This document shows, in pieces, positions 47,730-54,534 of a stretch of 64,000 nucleotides of DNA. The DNA lies in assembly GCF_003627755.1 (NCBI RefSeq), contig NZ_CP032694.1, forward strand, positions 797,501 through 861,500. Reading direction: 5' to 3'. The DNA comes from Rhizobium jaguaris. Lineage in GTDB: Bacteria > Pseudomonadota > Alphaproteobacteria > Rhizobiales > Rhizobiaceae. Each line of letters opens with the position of its first letter. The stretch's first letter is position 1. The position numbers and the translations under genes were made by a program. Below the pieces are notes generated by a model that saw only the letters and a list, made by a program, of their open reading frames with translations, did no database searches and had not been told where the DNA came from.

Positions 47730-48076
47730 TTGACGCTATCAAGAATGTCGCCTCTCTCTCGGCGGTCCGCGGTCTCGGCAGCATCGCCACGGACCAGAGC
47801 TCTTCTTCGACCAACGCACTGGCGCCGACGCCGGGAACGACGCTCGGGAACGCGACGGGAGCCAGCTTCGCCTCGGTCATGTCAAACGTGGCGAAAGACA
47901 CCATCAACACGTTGAAGGAAGCCGAAAACGCCTCCTTCGCCGGCATCAAGGGCACGATGAACACCCGCGAAGTGGTCGACAAGGTCATGCAGGCGGATCA
48001 GACGCTGCAGACCGCGATCGCGCTGCGCGACAAGGTGGTCAGCGCCTTCCTCGATATTACGAAAATGCAGATTTAG
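47726..48076 (+). CDS. fliE: Flagellar hook-basal body protein FliE
   Basis: A 116-residue protein. The C-terminal half [20 protein letters not shown] then [18 protein letters not shown] is the FliE signature. FliE links the MS ring or export gate to the rod. The N-terminus (about 1-45) is polar and variable. It overlaps flgC by 4 bases and is followed by an intergenic palindrome. Confidence 0.95.
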   Translation: MIDAIKNVASLSAVRGLGSIATDQSSSSTNALAPTPGTTLGNATGASFASVMSNVAKDTINTLKEAENASFAGIKGTMNTREVVDKVMQADQTLQTAIALRDKVVSAFLDITKMQI

Positions 48077-48077
48077 A

Positions 48078-48121
48078 GCAATTCCAGGAAAAGTGCGAAG
48101 CGGTTTTCCGTCCGGAATTGC
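48078..48121 (+). repeat. Rhizobial intergenic palindrome, intact copy between fliE and flgG
   Basis: GCAATTCC (48078-48085) pairs with GGAATTGC (48114-48121), and GGAAAA pairs with TTTTCC inside it; the loop reads GTGCGAAGCGG. The wider repeat continues to about 48225 with a second palindromic half. The same palindrome, split by an IS110 element, is at 53227-53249 and 54418-54440, so this copy shows the empty site. Confidence 0.85.
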
Positions 48122-48243
48122 GTAAAAACAAAGGGATAGAGCGGACGGCCTGGCTCCCGCTCCCATTATTTGATTTGGCATGATCTTATTGAAAAGCTGC
48201 TTGGCGGCTTTCGGGATCATGCCCTAGCTCGAAGGACGAAGGC

Positions 48244-49032
48244 ATGAGAGCGCTCGCTATTGCCGCGACAGGCATGGACGCCCAGCAGACCAATCTCGAA
48301 GTGATCGCGAACAACATCGCGAACATCAATACCACGGGCTACAAGCGTTCCCGCGCCGAATTCTCGGACCTTCTGTACCAGACCGAACGCGCCAAGGGCA
48401 TCGCCAACCGTCCGAACCAGGCCGTGGTGCCGGAAGGTGCCAATATCGGTCTCGGCGTGCAGACGACGGCGGTGCGCAACATCCAGATCCAGGGCGAGCT
48501 GTCGCAGACGCAGAACGATCTCGACGTCGCGCTGGTCGGCCGGGGCTGGTTCCAGATCCAGATGCCGGACGGCACGACGGCCTATACCCGCGCCGGCTCG
48601 TTCAACAGAAGCGATACCGGCCAGGTGGTCACGGCTGACGGCAATGTGTTGCAGCCGGGGATCACGATCCCGAGCAACGCCAGCAACATCGTCATCAACG
48701 AATCCGGTCAGGTTTCGGCAACGATCGGCACAGCGACCACCCCGACCGTTCTCGGTCAGTTGCAGATCGCCAACTTCGTCAACGAAGCCGGTTTGCAACC
48801 GATGGGAAGCAACCTCTTCACCCAGACGCCGGCCTCCGGCGATCCCGTCGTCTCCGATCCCAATACGAACGGCTACGCCTACATGAAGCAAGGCTATCTG
48901 GAATCGTCGAACGTCGATCCGGTCAAGGAAATCACCGACCTGATCAGCGCGCAGCGTGCCTATGAGATGAATTCCAAGGTCATCACCACCGCCGACGACA
49001 TGGCGCAGATCGTCAGTAAAGATCTGAAGTAA
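48244..49032 (+). CDS. flgG: Flagellar distal rod protein FlgG
   Basis: A 262-residue protein. [20 protein letters not shown] then [20 protein letters not shown] is the FlgG N-terminal signature, including the NNIAN helix and the distal-rod-specific segment ([13 protein letters not shown]). The C-terminus [19 protein letters not shown] then [12 protein letters not shown] matches. It builds the distal rod. It follows the intergenic palindrome. Confidence 0.97.
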   Translation: MRALAIAATGMDAQQTNLEVIANNIANINTTGYKRSRAEFSDLLYQTERAKGIANRPNQAVVPEGANIGLGVQTTAVRNIQIQGELSQTQNDLDVALVGRGWFQIQMPDGTTAYTRAGSFNRSDTGQVVTADGNVLQPGITIPSNASNIVINESGQVSATIGTATTPTVLGQLQIANFVNEAGLQPMGSNLFTQTPASGDPVVSDPNTNGYAYMKQGYLESSNVDPVKEITDLISAQRAYEMNSKVITTADDMAQIVSKDLK

Positions 49033-49050
49033 CGAGAGGACGGGCCGAAC

Positions 49051-49551
49051 ATGAGGTTTCGCCGGATGAAAAGCTTAGCAATGGCCTGGCTCGCCGCAGC
49101 GAGCCTCTCCGTCATGTTCGTGTCGGCCGTTCCCGCCGGTGCAACGGGTGCCGACGCGACCAGCCTGGGCACGGCCGTCGTGCCGACCGAGACGATCTAT
49201 CCGGGCGATATCATCAGCAGCGGACAACTCGAGGAGGTTGAAGTCACCAACCCCAATCTGACCGGCGATTATGCCAAGCGGCTTCACGAGGTCACAGGGT
49301 TGGTCTCCAAACGAACGCTTCTGCCTGGCCGAACGATCTCGGTTTCTGCCCTGCGCGAACCCTATGCGGTGACGCGCGGCTCCAATGTCCGCCTGGTCAT
49401 GAACATGGGCAGCATGACGATTACCGCGGCCGGGACGCCGCTGGATGATGGCGCAGTCGGCGACAGCGTGCGCGCCCGCAATCTGGACTCCGGCATCATC
49501 GTCAACGGCACTGTTCTCGAAAACGGCACCATCCGCGTGGTTGCAAAATGA
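49051..49551 (+). CDS. flgA: Flagellar P-ring chaperone FlgA
   Basis: A 166-residue periplasmic protein. The signal peptide is at about 1-32 (MAWLAAASLSVMFVSAVPAGA). The SAF-like domain includes ETIYPGDIISSGQLEEVEVT and the C-terminal GDSVRARNLDSGIIVNGTVL, a near-invariant FlgA motif. It assists P-ring (FlgI) assembly. It overlaps flgI by 4 bases, as is fitting for a chaperone and its client. Confidence 0.94.
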   Translation: MRFRRMKSLAMAWLAAASLSVMFVSAVPAGATGADATSLGTAVVPTETIYPGDIISSGQLEEVEVTNPNLTGDYAKRLHEVTGLVSKRTLLPGRTISVSALREPYAVTRGSNVRLVMNMGSMTITAAGTPLDDGAVGDSVRARNLDSGIIVNGTVLENGTIRVVAK

Positions 49552-50666
49552 GAAGACTTCGTCATTTTCTCGCGGTCTTGCTGGCATTGCCCAGCCTGGC
49601 CGTCGGCAATCCAGCGCTGGCGATGCAATCGCGCATCAAGGACATCGCCTCATTGCAGGCCGGCCGCGACAACCAGTTGATCGGTTACGGCTTGATCGTC
49701 GGCCTTCAGGGGACCGGCGATGGTCTGCGTTCCTCGCCATTTACCGAACAGTCCATGCGCGCGATGCTGCAGAATCTCGGCATTTCGACGCAGGGCGGCC
49801 AGTCCGCCGCCAAGAACACCGCCGCCGTCATGGTGACAACCAACCTGCCGCCCTTCGCAAGCCCGGGCAGCCGCATCGACGTCACGGTTAGTTCGCTTGG
49901 CGACGCGACATCGTTGCGTGGCGGCACGCTGATCATGACCTCGCTCAGTGGCGCCGACGGGCAGATCTATGCCGTGGCGCAGGGATCGGTCATCGTTTCC
50001 GGTTTCCAGGCGCAAGGGGCGGCCGCCAGCGTTACCGAAGGTACCACCACCGCCGGCCGCGTGCCGGGCGGCGCCATCATCGAGCGTGAGCTGCCCTCGC
50101 GTTTCAAGGATTCCGTCAATCTTGTCCTGCAGTTGCGCAATCCGGACTTTTCCACCTCGATCCGCATCGCCGATACCGTCAATGCCTGGGCGACCTCGCA
50201 TTTCGGCGCTCCGATCGCCGAAGCCAAGGATTCGCAGGAGGTTGCGATCGAAAAGCCGAAGATGGCGGACCTGACACGGCTGATGGCGGATATCGAAAAT
50301 CTCGACGTTCAGACCGATACGCCGGCGAAGGTCGTCATCAACGAACGCACCGGAACGATCGTCATTGGCGCCGACGTCCGTGTCTCGCCGGTCGCCGTCA
50401 GCTACGGAACTCTCACGGTGCAGGTCAGCGAGAACCCACAGGTGATCCAGCCGGAACCTTTCTCGAACGGGCAGACCGCCATTCAGGACCAGACGGATAT
50501 TACGGCAACCAAGAGCGGTGGCCGAGTCGCCGTGCTCGAAGGTCCTGACCTGAAAACGCTGGTCTCCGGGCTGAACAATATCGGCGTCAAACCCGACGGC
50601 ATCATCGCAATCCTGCAAGGCATCAAATCGGCCGGCGCGCTGCAAGCGGAGCTCGTTCTGCAATGA
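49548..50666 (+). CDS. flgI: Flagellar P-ring protein FlgI
   Basis: A 372-residue protein with a signal peptide (about 1-25, cut near NPALA). The mature start SRIKDIASLQAGRDNQLIGY then GLIVGLQGTGDG is the FlgI signature. The conserved YGTLTVQVSENPQVIQP and the C-terminal ALQAELVLQ are present. It forms the periplasmic P ring around the rod. Confidence 0.97.
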   Translation: MRRLRHFLAVLLALPSLAVGNPALAMQSRIKDIASLQAGRDNQLIGYGLIVGLQGTGDGLRSSPFTEQSMRAMLQNLGISTQGGQSAAKNTAAVMVTTNLPPFASPGSRIDVTVSSLGDATSLRGGTLIMTSLSGADGQIYAVAQGSVIVSGFQAQGAAASVTEGTTTAGRVPGGAIIERELPSRFKDSVNLVLQLRNPDFSTSIRIADTVNAWATSHFGAPIAEAKDSQEVAIEKPKMADLTRLMADIENLDVQTDTPAKVVINERTGTIVIGADVRVSPVAVSYGTLTVQVSENPQVIQPEPFSNGQTAIQDQTDITATKSGGRVAVLEGPDLKTLVSGLNNIGVKPDGIIAILQGIKSAGALQAELVLQ

Positions 50667-51214
50667 CATCGATCGTTATCGCCAAAAAAATGCTGACGTC
50701 CTGCCGTGTTGCGGCAGTTCCCGCCATGATCGCATTGCTGCTGTCGGCCTATGCCGCGGCGGCGCAGGAAGCGCCGAAGCCGGTCGCCGATCCGGCGTCC
50801 AGCCAGGACGAGATCAAACAGTTCTGCACCAACATCGCCGATCCGGCCCGCGACCAGCGCTATCTGCTGCAGAAGCAGGAGCTTGAGAAACTGCAGGCCG
50901 ACGTTGACCAGCGCATCGCCACGATGGACAAGCGCAAGGCGGAATACGAAGACTGGCTGAAGCGGCGCGACGACTTCTTGAAGACCGCCGATTCCGGCCT
51001 GGTCGACATCTACAAAAACATGAAGCCCGATGCGGCGGCGGCGAGCCTTGACCAGGTGAAAGTCACAGTGGCCGCCGCGATCATCATGAAACTCTCGCCG
51101 CGCCAGTCGAGTCTTATTCTGGCGGAGATGGATGCGCAGAAGGCGGCTGTTGTCACCAACATCATCTCCAGCGCGTCCGATCCGAATACATCGAAGTCGA
51201 AGGACCCCTCATGA
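50663..51214 (+). CDS. motE: MotE, chaperone of the periplasmic motility protein MotC
   Basis: A 183-residue exported protein. The signal peptide is at about 15-36, and a central coiled coil (KQELEKLQADVDQRIATMDK, KRKAEYEDWLKRRDDFL) is followed by a MgtE-N-like part (VDIYKNMKPDAAAASLDQV then KLSPRQSSLILAEMD). This order matches MotE, which in Sinorhizobium lies between flgI and flgH and stabilises MotC. It overlaps flgI and flgH by 4 bases each. Confidence 0.9.
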   Translation: MTSIVIAKKMLTSCRVAAVPAMIALLLSAYAAAAQEAPKPVADPASSQDEIKQFCTNIADPARDQRYLLQKQELEKLQADVDQRIATMDKRKAEYEDWLKRRDDFLKTADSGLVDIYKNMKPDAAAASLDQVKVTVAAAIIMKLSPRQSSLILAEMDAQKAAVVTNIISSASDPNTSKSKDPS

Positions 51215-51924
51215 ACATGCGTCTTACGGCCACGTGCGCAGTCGTCGTTTTCCTGGCCGGCTGTCAGTCGCAGGCTCTTAACGAAATCGGCAGAGCGCCT
51301 GCCATGAGCCCGATCGGCAGCGGCCTGCAATATGCGCAGACGCCACAGATGCTGCAATATCCGAAACGTCCGCACCAGGTTGCGCAGGGTTACTCGCTCT
51401 GGAACGATTCGCAGGCGGCCCTTTTCAAGGATGCGCGCGCCCTCAATGTCGGCGATATCCTGACCGTCAATATCTCGATCAACGACAAGGCGAATTGGGA
51501 TAACGAGACCAATCGCAGTCGCACGAACAAGAGCGACATGAACTGGAACATTACCGCCAAGATCTTTGGTTGGCAGCCGAGCACCAATGCCAACGCGACC
51601 TCGGGCTCCGACACCAGCACCGACGGCAAGGGCAAGATGCAGCGTTCCGAGCAGATCACGCTGCTCGTTGCCGCGGTCGTCACCGGTGTTCTAGAAAACG
51701 GCAACCTGATGATCAGCGGTTCGCAGGAAGTGCGGATGAACCAGGAGATTCGTATCCTGAACGTCGCCGGCATCGTCCGGCCGCAGGACGTCACCTCGGA
51801 CAATACGATCTCCTACGACAAGATCGCCGAAGCGCGCATCTCCTATGGCGGCCGCGGCCGTCTGACGGAAGTACAGCAGCCGCCGCGCGGTCAGCAGGCG
51901 GTCGACCTGCTGTCGCCGCTCTGA
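51211..51924 (+). CDS. flgH: Flagellar L-ring lipoprotein FlgH
   Basis: A 237-residue lipoprotein: the lipobox VFLAGC places Cys19 or so as the lipidated residue. The segment SLWNDSQAALFKDARALNVGD then ILTVNISINDKANWDNET is the FlgH signature, and VRPQDVTSDNTISYDKIAEA with the C-terminal GRGRLTEVQQPPRGQQ agrees. It forms the outer-membrane L ring. Confidence 0.97.
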   Translation: MNMRLTATCAVVVFLAGCQSQALNEIGRAPAMSPIGSGLQYAQTPQMLQYPKRPHQVAQGYSLWNDSQAALFKDARALNVGDILTVNISINDKANWDNETNRSRTNKSDMNWNITAKIFGWQPSTNANATSGSDTSTDGKGKMQRSEQITLLVAAVVTGVLENGNLMISGSQEVRMNQEIRILNVAGIVRPQDVTSDNTISYDKIAEARISYGGRGRLTEVQQPPRGQQAVDLLSPL

Positions 51925-51968
51925 CAGCCGGACAGTACGTGGCATTTCGTTAACGGACGGATAGAGAC

Positions 51969-52463
51969 ATGGCAGCAGCCGCAGACGCACCGGCAAAAGG
52001 CAAGGGATCGCCATTGGTCATGATGATCCTCGGGCTAGTCATCTTGACGATCCTTGGCGGCGGTGGCGGCTGGTTCCTAGGCACCATGGTCGCGCCGAAG
52101 ATCAAGACGGCTGCCGCCGCGGTACAGACGGCTCCGCAGGCCCCAACCGGTCAAAAACAGGCCACGGCAGCCGCGGAGGCGAACGGCATCGTTCAGCTCG
52201 ATCCAATCACCACTAATCTTGCCTATCCTTCGCAAAACTGGATCAGGCTGGAAATCGCGCTGATGTTCAAAGGCCCGCCGGACCAGCAGCTCGCGGAGGC
52301 CATCCATCAGGATATTCTCGCCTATGTCCGCACCGTCTCGCTGCAGCAGATCGAAGGTCCGCGCGGCTTTCAATATCTTCGGGATGACATTCAGGAACGT
52401 GTTGACCTCCGCTCAGAAGGACGGGTATCGAAAGTTATGTTCAGAACTTTCGTGATCGAATGA
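51969..52463 (+). CDS. fliL: Flagellar basal-body-associated protein FliL
   Basis: A 164-residue protein. One membrane helix is at about 17-40 (VMMILGLVILTILGGGGGWF), followed by an alanine/glutamine-rich linker and a periplasmic domain of stomatin-like type (DPITTNLAYPSQNWIRLEIA). The C-terminus VDLRSEGRVSKVMFRTFVIE is typical. FliL surrounds the stator and supports torque. It overlaps fliP by 4 bases. Confidence 0.94.
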   Translation: MAAAADAPAKGKGSPLVMMILGLVILTILGGGGGWFLGTMVAPKIKTAAAAVQTAPQAPTGQKQATAAAEANGIVQLDPITTNLAYPSQNWIRLEIALMFKGPPDQQLAEAIHQDILAYVRTVSLQQIEGPRGFQYLRDDIQERVDLRSEGRVSKVMFRTFVIE

Positions 52464-53218
52464 TTCGATTATTACTTGCTTTACTTATATTAGTGTTTGC
52501 TGCGTTTTCGCCTGAGCTGGCGATGGCGCAGCAATTGCCGCAACAGCTCCCGACAGATCTCCTGAATGTCCCGGTGAACGGGTCTGTCGCGGCTTGGATC
52601 ATTCGCACCTTCGGGCTGCTGACGATCTTGTCGATCGCGCCTGGCATCCTGATCATGGTGACGAGCTTTCCGCGATTCATCATCGCGTTCTCGATCCTGC
52701 GTTCGGGCATGGGCCTGGCGACCACGCCGTCGAACATGATCCTGTTGAGCCTCGCCTTGTTCATGACCTTCTACGTCATGTCGCCTACCTTCGATCAGGC
52801 TTGGAAGGATGGCGCGCAGCCGCTGCTTGCCAACCAGATTTCGGAAGCCGATGCGGTTCAGCGCATTGCGGAGCCTTTCCGCACCTTCATGTCCAACAAC
52901 ACACGCGACAAGGACATCAAGCTCTTTGTCGATCTGGCGCAGGAGCGCGGGCAGACGGTGGTGGTCGACAACAAGATCGATTATCGCGTGCTGATCCCGG
53001 CCTTCATGATCTCGGAAATCCGCCGTGGTTTTGAAATCGGCTTTCTGGTCGTTCTGCCGTTTTTGGTCATCGACCTGATCGTTTCCACCATCGTCATGGC
53101 GATGGGCATGATGATGCTGCCGCCGACGTCGATCTCGCTGCCCTTCAAGATCCTGTTCTTTGTGCTGATCGACGGCTGGAACCTGCTGGTCGGCAGCCTC
53201 GTGCGCTCGTTCCACTGA
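52460..53218 (+). CDS. fliP: Flagellar export gate protein FliP
   Basis: A 252-residue protein with a signal peptide (about 1-22) and four membrane segments. VTSFPRFIIAFSILRSGMGL and TPSNMILLSLALFMTFYVM, then PAFMISEIRRGFEIGFLVV and MMMLPPTSISLPFKILFFVL, are invariant FliP motifs. FliP makes the pentamer of the export gate. It ends the fliL-fliP unit, 32 bases before the IS110 element. Confidence 0.97.
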   Translation: MIRLLLALLILVFAAFSPELAMAQQLPQQLPTDLLNVPVNGSVAAWIIRTFGLLTILSIAPGILIMVTSFPRFIIAFSILRSGMGLATTPSNMILLSLALFMTFYVMSPTFDQAWKDGAQPLLANQISEADAVQRIAEPFRTFMSNNTRDKDIKLFVDLAQERGQTVVVDNKIDYRVLIPAFMISEIRRGFEIGFLVVLPFLVIDLIVSTIVMAMGMMMLPPTSISLPFKILFFVLIDGWNLLVGSLVRSFH

Positions 53219-53226
53219 TCGCCAGG

Positions 53227-53249
53227 GCAATTTCAGGAAAAGTGCGAAG
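53227..53249 (+). repeat. Left half of intergenic palindrome split by IS110 element
   Basis: GCAATTTCAGGAAAAGTGCG AAG matches the first half of the intact copy at 48078-48100. The match stops at 53249, where the element's end TATCCGTC begins. The other half is at 54418. Confidence 0.85.
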
Positions 53250-53261
53250 TATCCGTCTTAG

Positions 53262-54209
53262 TCAAGCGTGTTCAGGTGTCCAAAATCGATCCTCTCGGAT
53301 GAGTGCGTTTGCGAGAATGACGAGCTTTCGCATGATGGCGGTAATGGCGGCCTTGGCGGCTTTTCCGCCGGCGGTGAGTTGCTGGTATTTGCTCTTGAGG
53401 GGTGGATTGAAGCGAATGGCGACGAGGGCCGGCATATAGAGGGCGCGGCGAAGCTGGGTCCTGCCGCCTTGAATGAAGCTTTTGCCTTTCCATTGGCCGG
53501 ACTGTCGCACGACCGGCGCGAGACCGGCCAGGCTGGCGGCCTGTTTGTTGGCCAGTGTTCCAAGTTCCGGCATGTCGGCAATCAGCGCCAGGGCGCAGGT
53601 TGCCCCGATACCGGGAATGCTGGTGAGGATGTCGAGACGGCGCTGCAATTGCGGCTCGGCGGCAATCAATCGACGGCTTTCGGCATCGACAGCCTCGATT
53701 TGGGCGTCGACCTGCCGCAGCCGTTGCTCGGCCTGGCGCTGCAGCAGGGGGATGGTCACATTCTTCTGCCGATGCAGGAGAGCGTTCCGGTCCTTAACGA
53801 GCGCGCGGCGAGCGGCGAGCAGTTCGGCGAGAAGATCAAGCACTTGGCTGCGCATTGGCCGGATGTCCGGGGCCATCAATGTGCCGAACCGGGCCATGAC
53901 GCGCGCGTCGATGCGGTCCGTCTTGGCCAGCCGGCCACAGGCTTTGGCGAAGGCGCGTAGGCGCTGCGGGTTCACCTTGACGCCGGGCAGGTCCGCCGTT
54001 GCCAGCATGCGTTCGAGGCGCCGATGGTAGGCGCCGGTCGCCTCGAAGACAATGCGCTCGGGCGCGTAAGGCAACAGCCAGCGGATCAATGCCCGCAGCC
54101 CTTTGGCGTCGTTGGGGAACTGCTTGTCGATGCCGTCCGGCAGGAGATGGACATCGAGGCGATCTTTCGAGATGTCGATACCGAGGGTTCGTGCTATCGT
54201 ATGAGCCAT
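53262..54209 (-). CDS. IS110-family transposase (DEDD, bridge-RNA-guided recombinase type)
   Basis: A 315-residue protein. The RuvC-like domain has Asp12 (GIDISKD), Glu56 (IVFEATGAY), and Asp98 and Asp101 (KTDRIDARVMA): the full DEDD set. A coiled-coil region (about 125-190) follows, then the Tnp_20 domain SIPGIGATCALALIADMPEL with ASLAGLAPVVRQSGQWKGKS; Ser237 in RQSGQ fits the catalytic serine of the family. Such enzymes insert, excise and invert DNA between two sites chosen by a bridge RNA coded in the element. No residue is missing, so it may be active. Confidence 0.95.
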   Translation of the reverse strand: MAHTIARTLGIDISKDRLDVHLLPDGIDKQFPNDAKGLRALIRWLLPYAPERIVFEATGAYHRRLERMLATADLPGVKVNPQRLRAFAKACGRLAKTDRIDARVMARFGTLMAPDIRPMRSQVLDLLAELLAARRALVKDRNALLHRQKNVTIPLLQRQAEQRLRQVDAQIEAVDAESRRLIAAEPQLQRRLDILTSIPGIGATCALALIADMPELGTLANKQAASLAGLAPVVRQSGQWKGKSFIQGGRTQLRRALYMPALVAIRFNPPLKSKYQQLTAGGKAAKAAITAIMRKLVILANALIREDRFWTPEHA

Positions 54210-54415
54210 CTTTTCCGTGTCCCATGCTTGTCATGCGGGCCGTCAAAGCCCGGCTATCCGTTCAGGCCTCATGGAAAAGAAAGGGGCGATCCTACTGCGC
54301 AACGGTTCTGTCAAACCAGCGGTTTCTCGATCCCACCCCTCCCGCCGTCTGTGGGTGTTCAGGCCCACAGGCGGCAATCCATTGTCGCCTCAAAACAAGA
54401 CAAAGTCATAAGACA
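54210..54415 (-). ncRNA. Candidate IS110 bridge RNA in the 5' non-coding end
   Basis: Read on the minus strand from about 54410 to 54210, three structures follow one another. First is a stem-loop with an 11-bp stem and one mismatch (54344-54355 with 54364-54375). Second is an internal-loop hairpin closed by GGGG/CCCC (54329-54339 with 54283-54292), carrying AAACCGCT (54318-54325) and TGCGCAG (54295-54301). Third is a hairpin closed by CTTTT/AAAAG and CCATG/CATGG, carrying ACGGATA (54255-54261) and GACAAG (54227-54232). In IS621 the order is the same: 5' stem-loop, target loop, donor loop. AAACCGCT equals the target flank, TGCGCAG matches the complement of the other flank at six of seven places, ACGGATA equals one element end and GACAAG is complementary to the other. 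Confidence 0.8.
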
Positions 54416-54417
54416 AG

Positions 54418-54475
54418 CGGTTTTCCGTCCGAGATGCGTAAAAACAAAGGAATAGAACGGGAAAGCGATTCCGTG
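54418..54475 (+). repeat. Right half of intergenic palindrome split by IS110 element
   Basis: CGGTTTTCCGTCCGAGATGC followed by GTAAAAACAAAGGAATAGA matches the intact copy after fliE from 48101 on, with a few changes. Joined to the left half at 53227-53249 it restores the palindrome with its loop. Confidence 0.85.
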
Positions 54476-54496
54476 AAACGCTAGGCGCCGGCCTAA

Positions 54497-54527
54497 CAGT
54501 CATCGGGAACGAAATTCCCGATGACTG
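54497..54527. terminator. Hairpin downstream of the GT41 gene
   Basis: CAGTCATCGGGAA (54497-54509) pairs perfectly with TTCCCGATGACTG (54515-54527) around CGAAA. It starts just past the GT41 stop (54535) on the minus strand, but no T run follows, so it may be a terminator or a 3' stabiliser. Confidence 0.65.
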
Positions 54528-54534
54528 GAGACCG

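Larger units (their letters stand above)
53250..54417 (-). mobile_element. IS110-family insertion sequence (IS110 group)
   Basis: About 1.17 kb long with a single DEDD transposase on the minus strand. It interrupts the palindrome whose halves lie at 53227-53249 and 54418-54440. Both junctions show AAG (53247-53249 and 54415-54417), so a 2-3 base core (AG in plus strand, CT in transposase sense) is shared by the target and the element, with no longer target duplication and no terminal inverted repeats, as expected for IS110. The 3' end after the stop is only 12 bases, while 206 bases lie before the transposase start, the layout of the IS110 rather than the IS1111 group. Confidence 0.92.

Noticed and set aside
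53268..53960. Plus-strand open frames inside the IS110 element
   Set aside because: They are antisense to the transposase, whose DEDD and serine residues are all in place.
54024..54484. Plus-strand frames across the transposase start and the element's end
   Set aside because: They overlap the candidate bridge RNA region and the transposase N-terminus, with no protein-like pattern.
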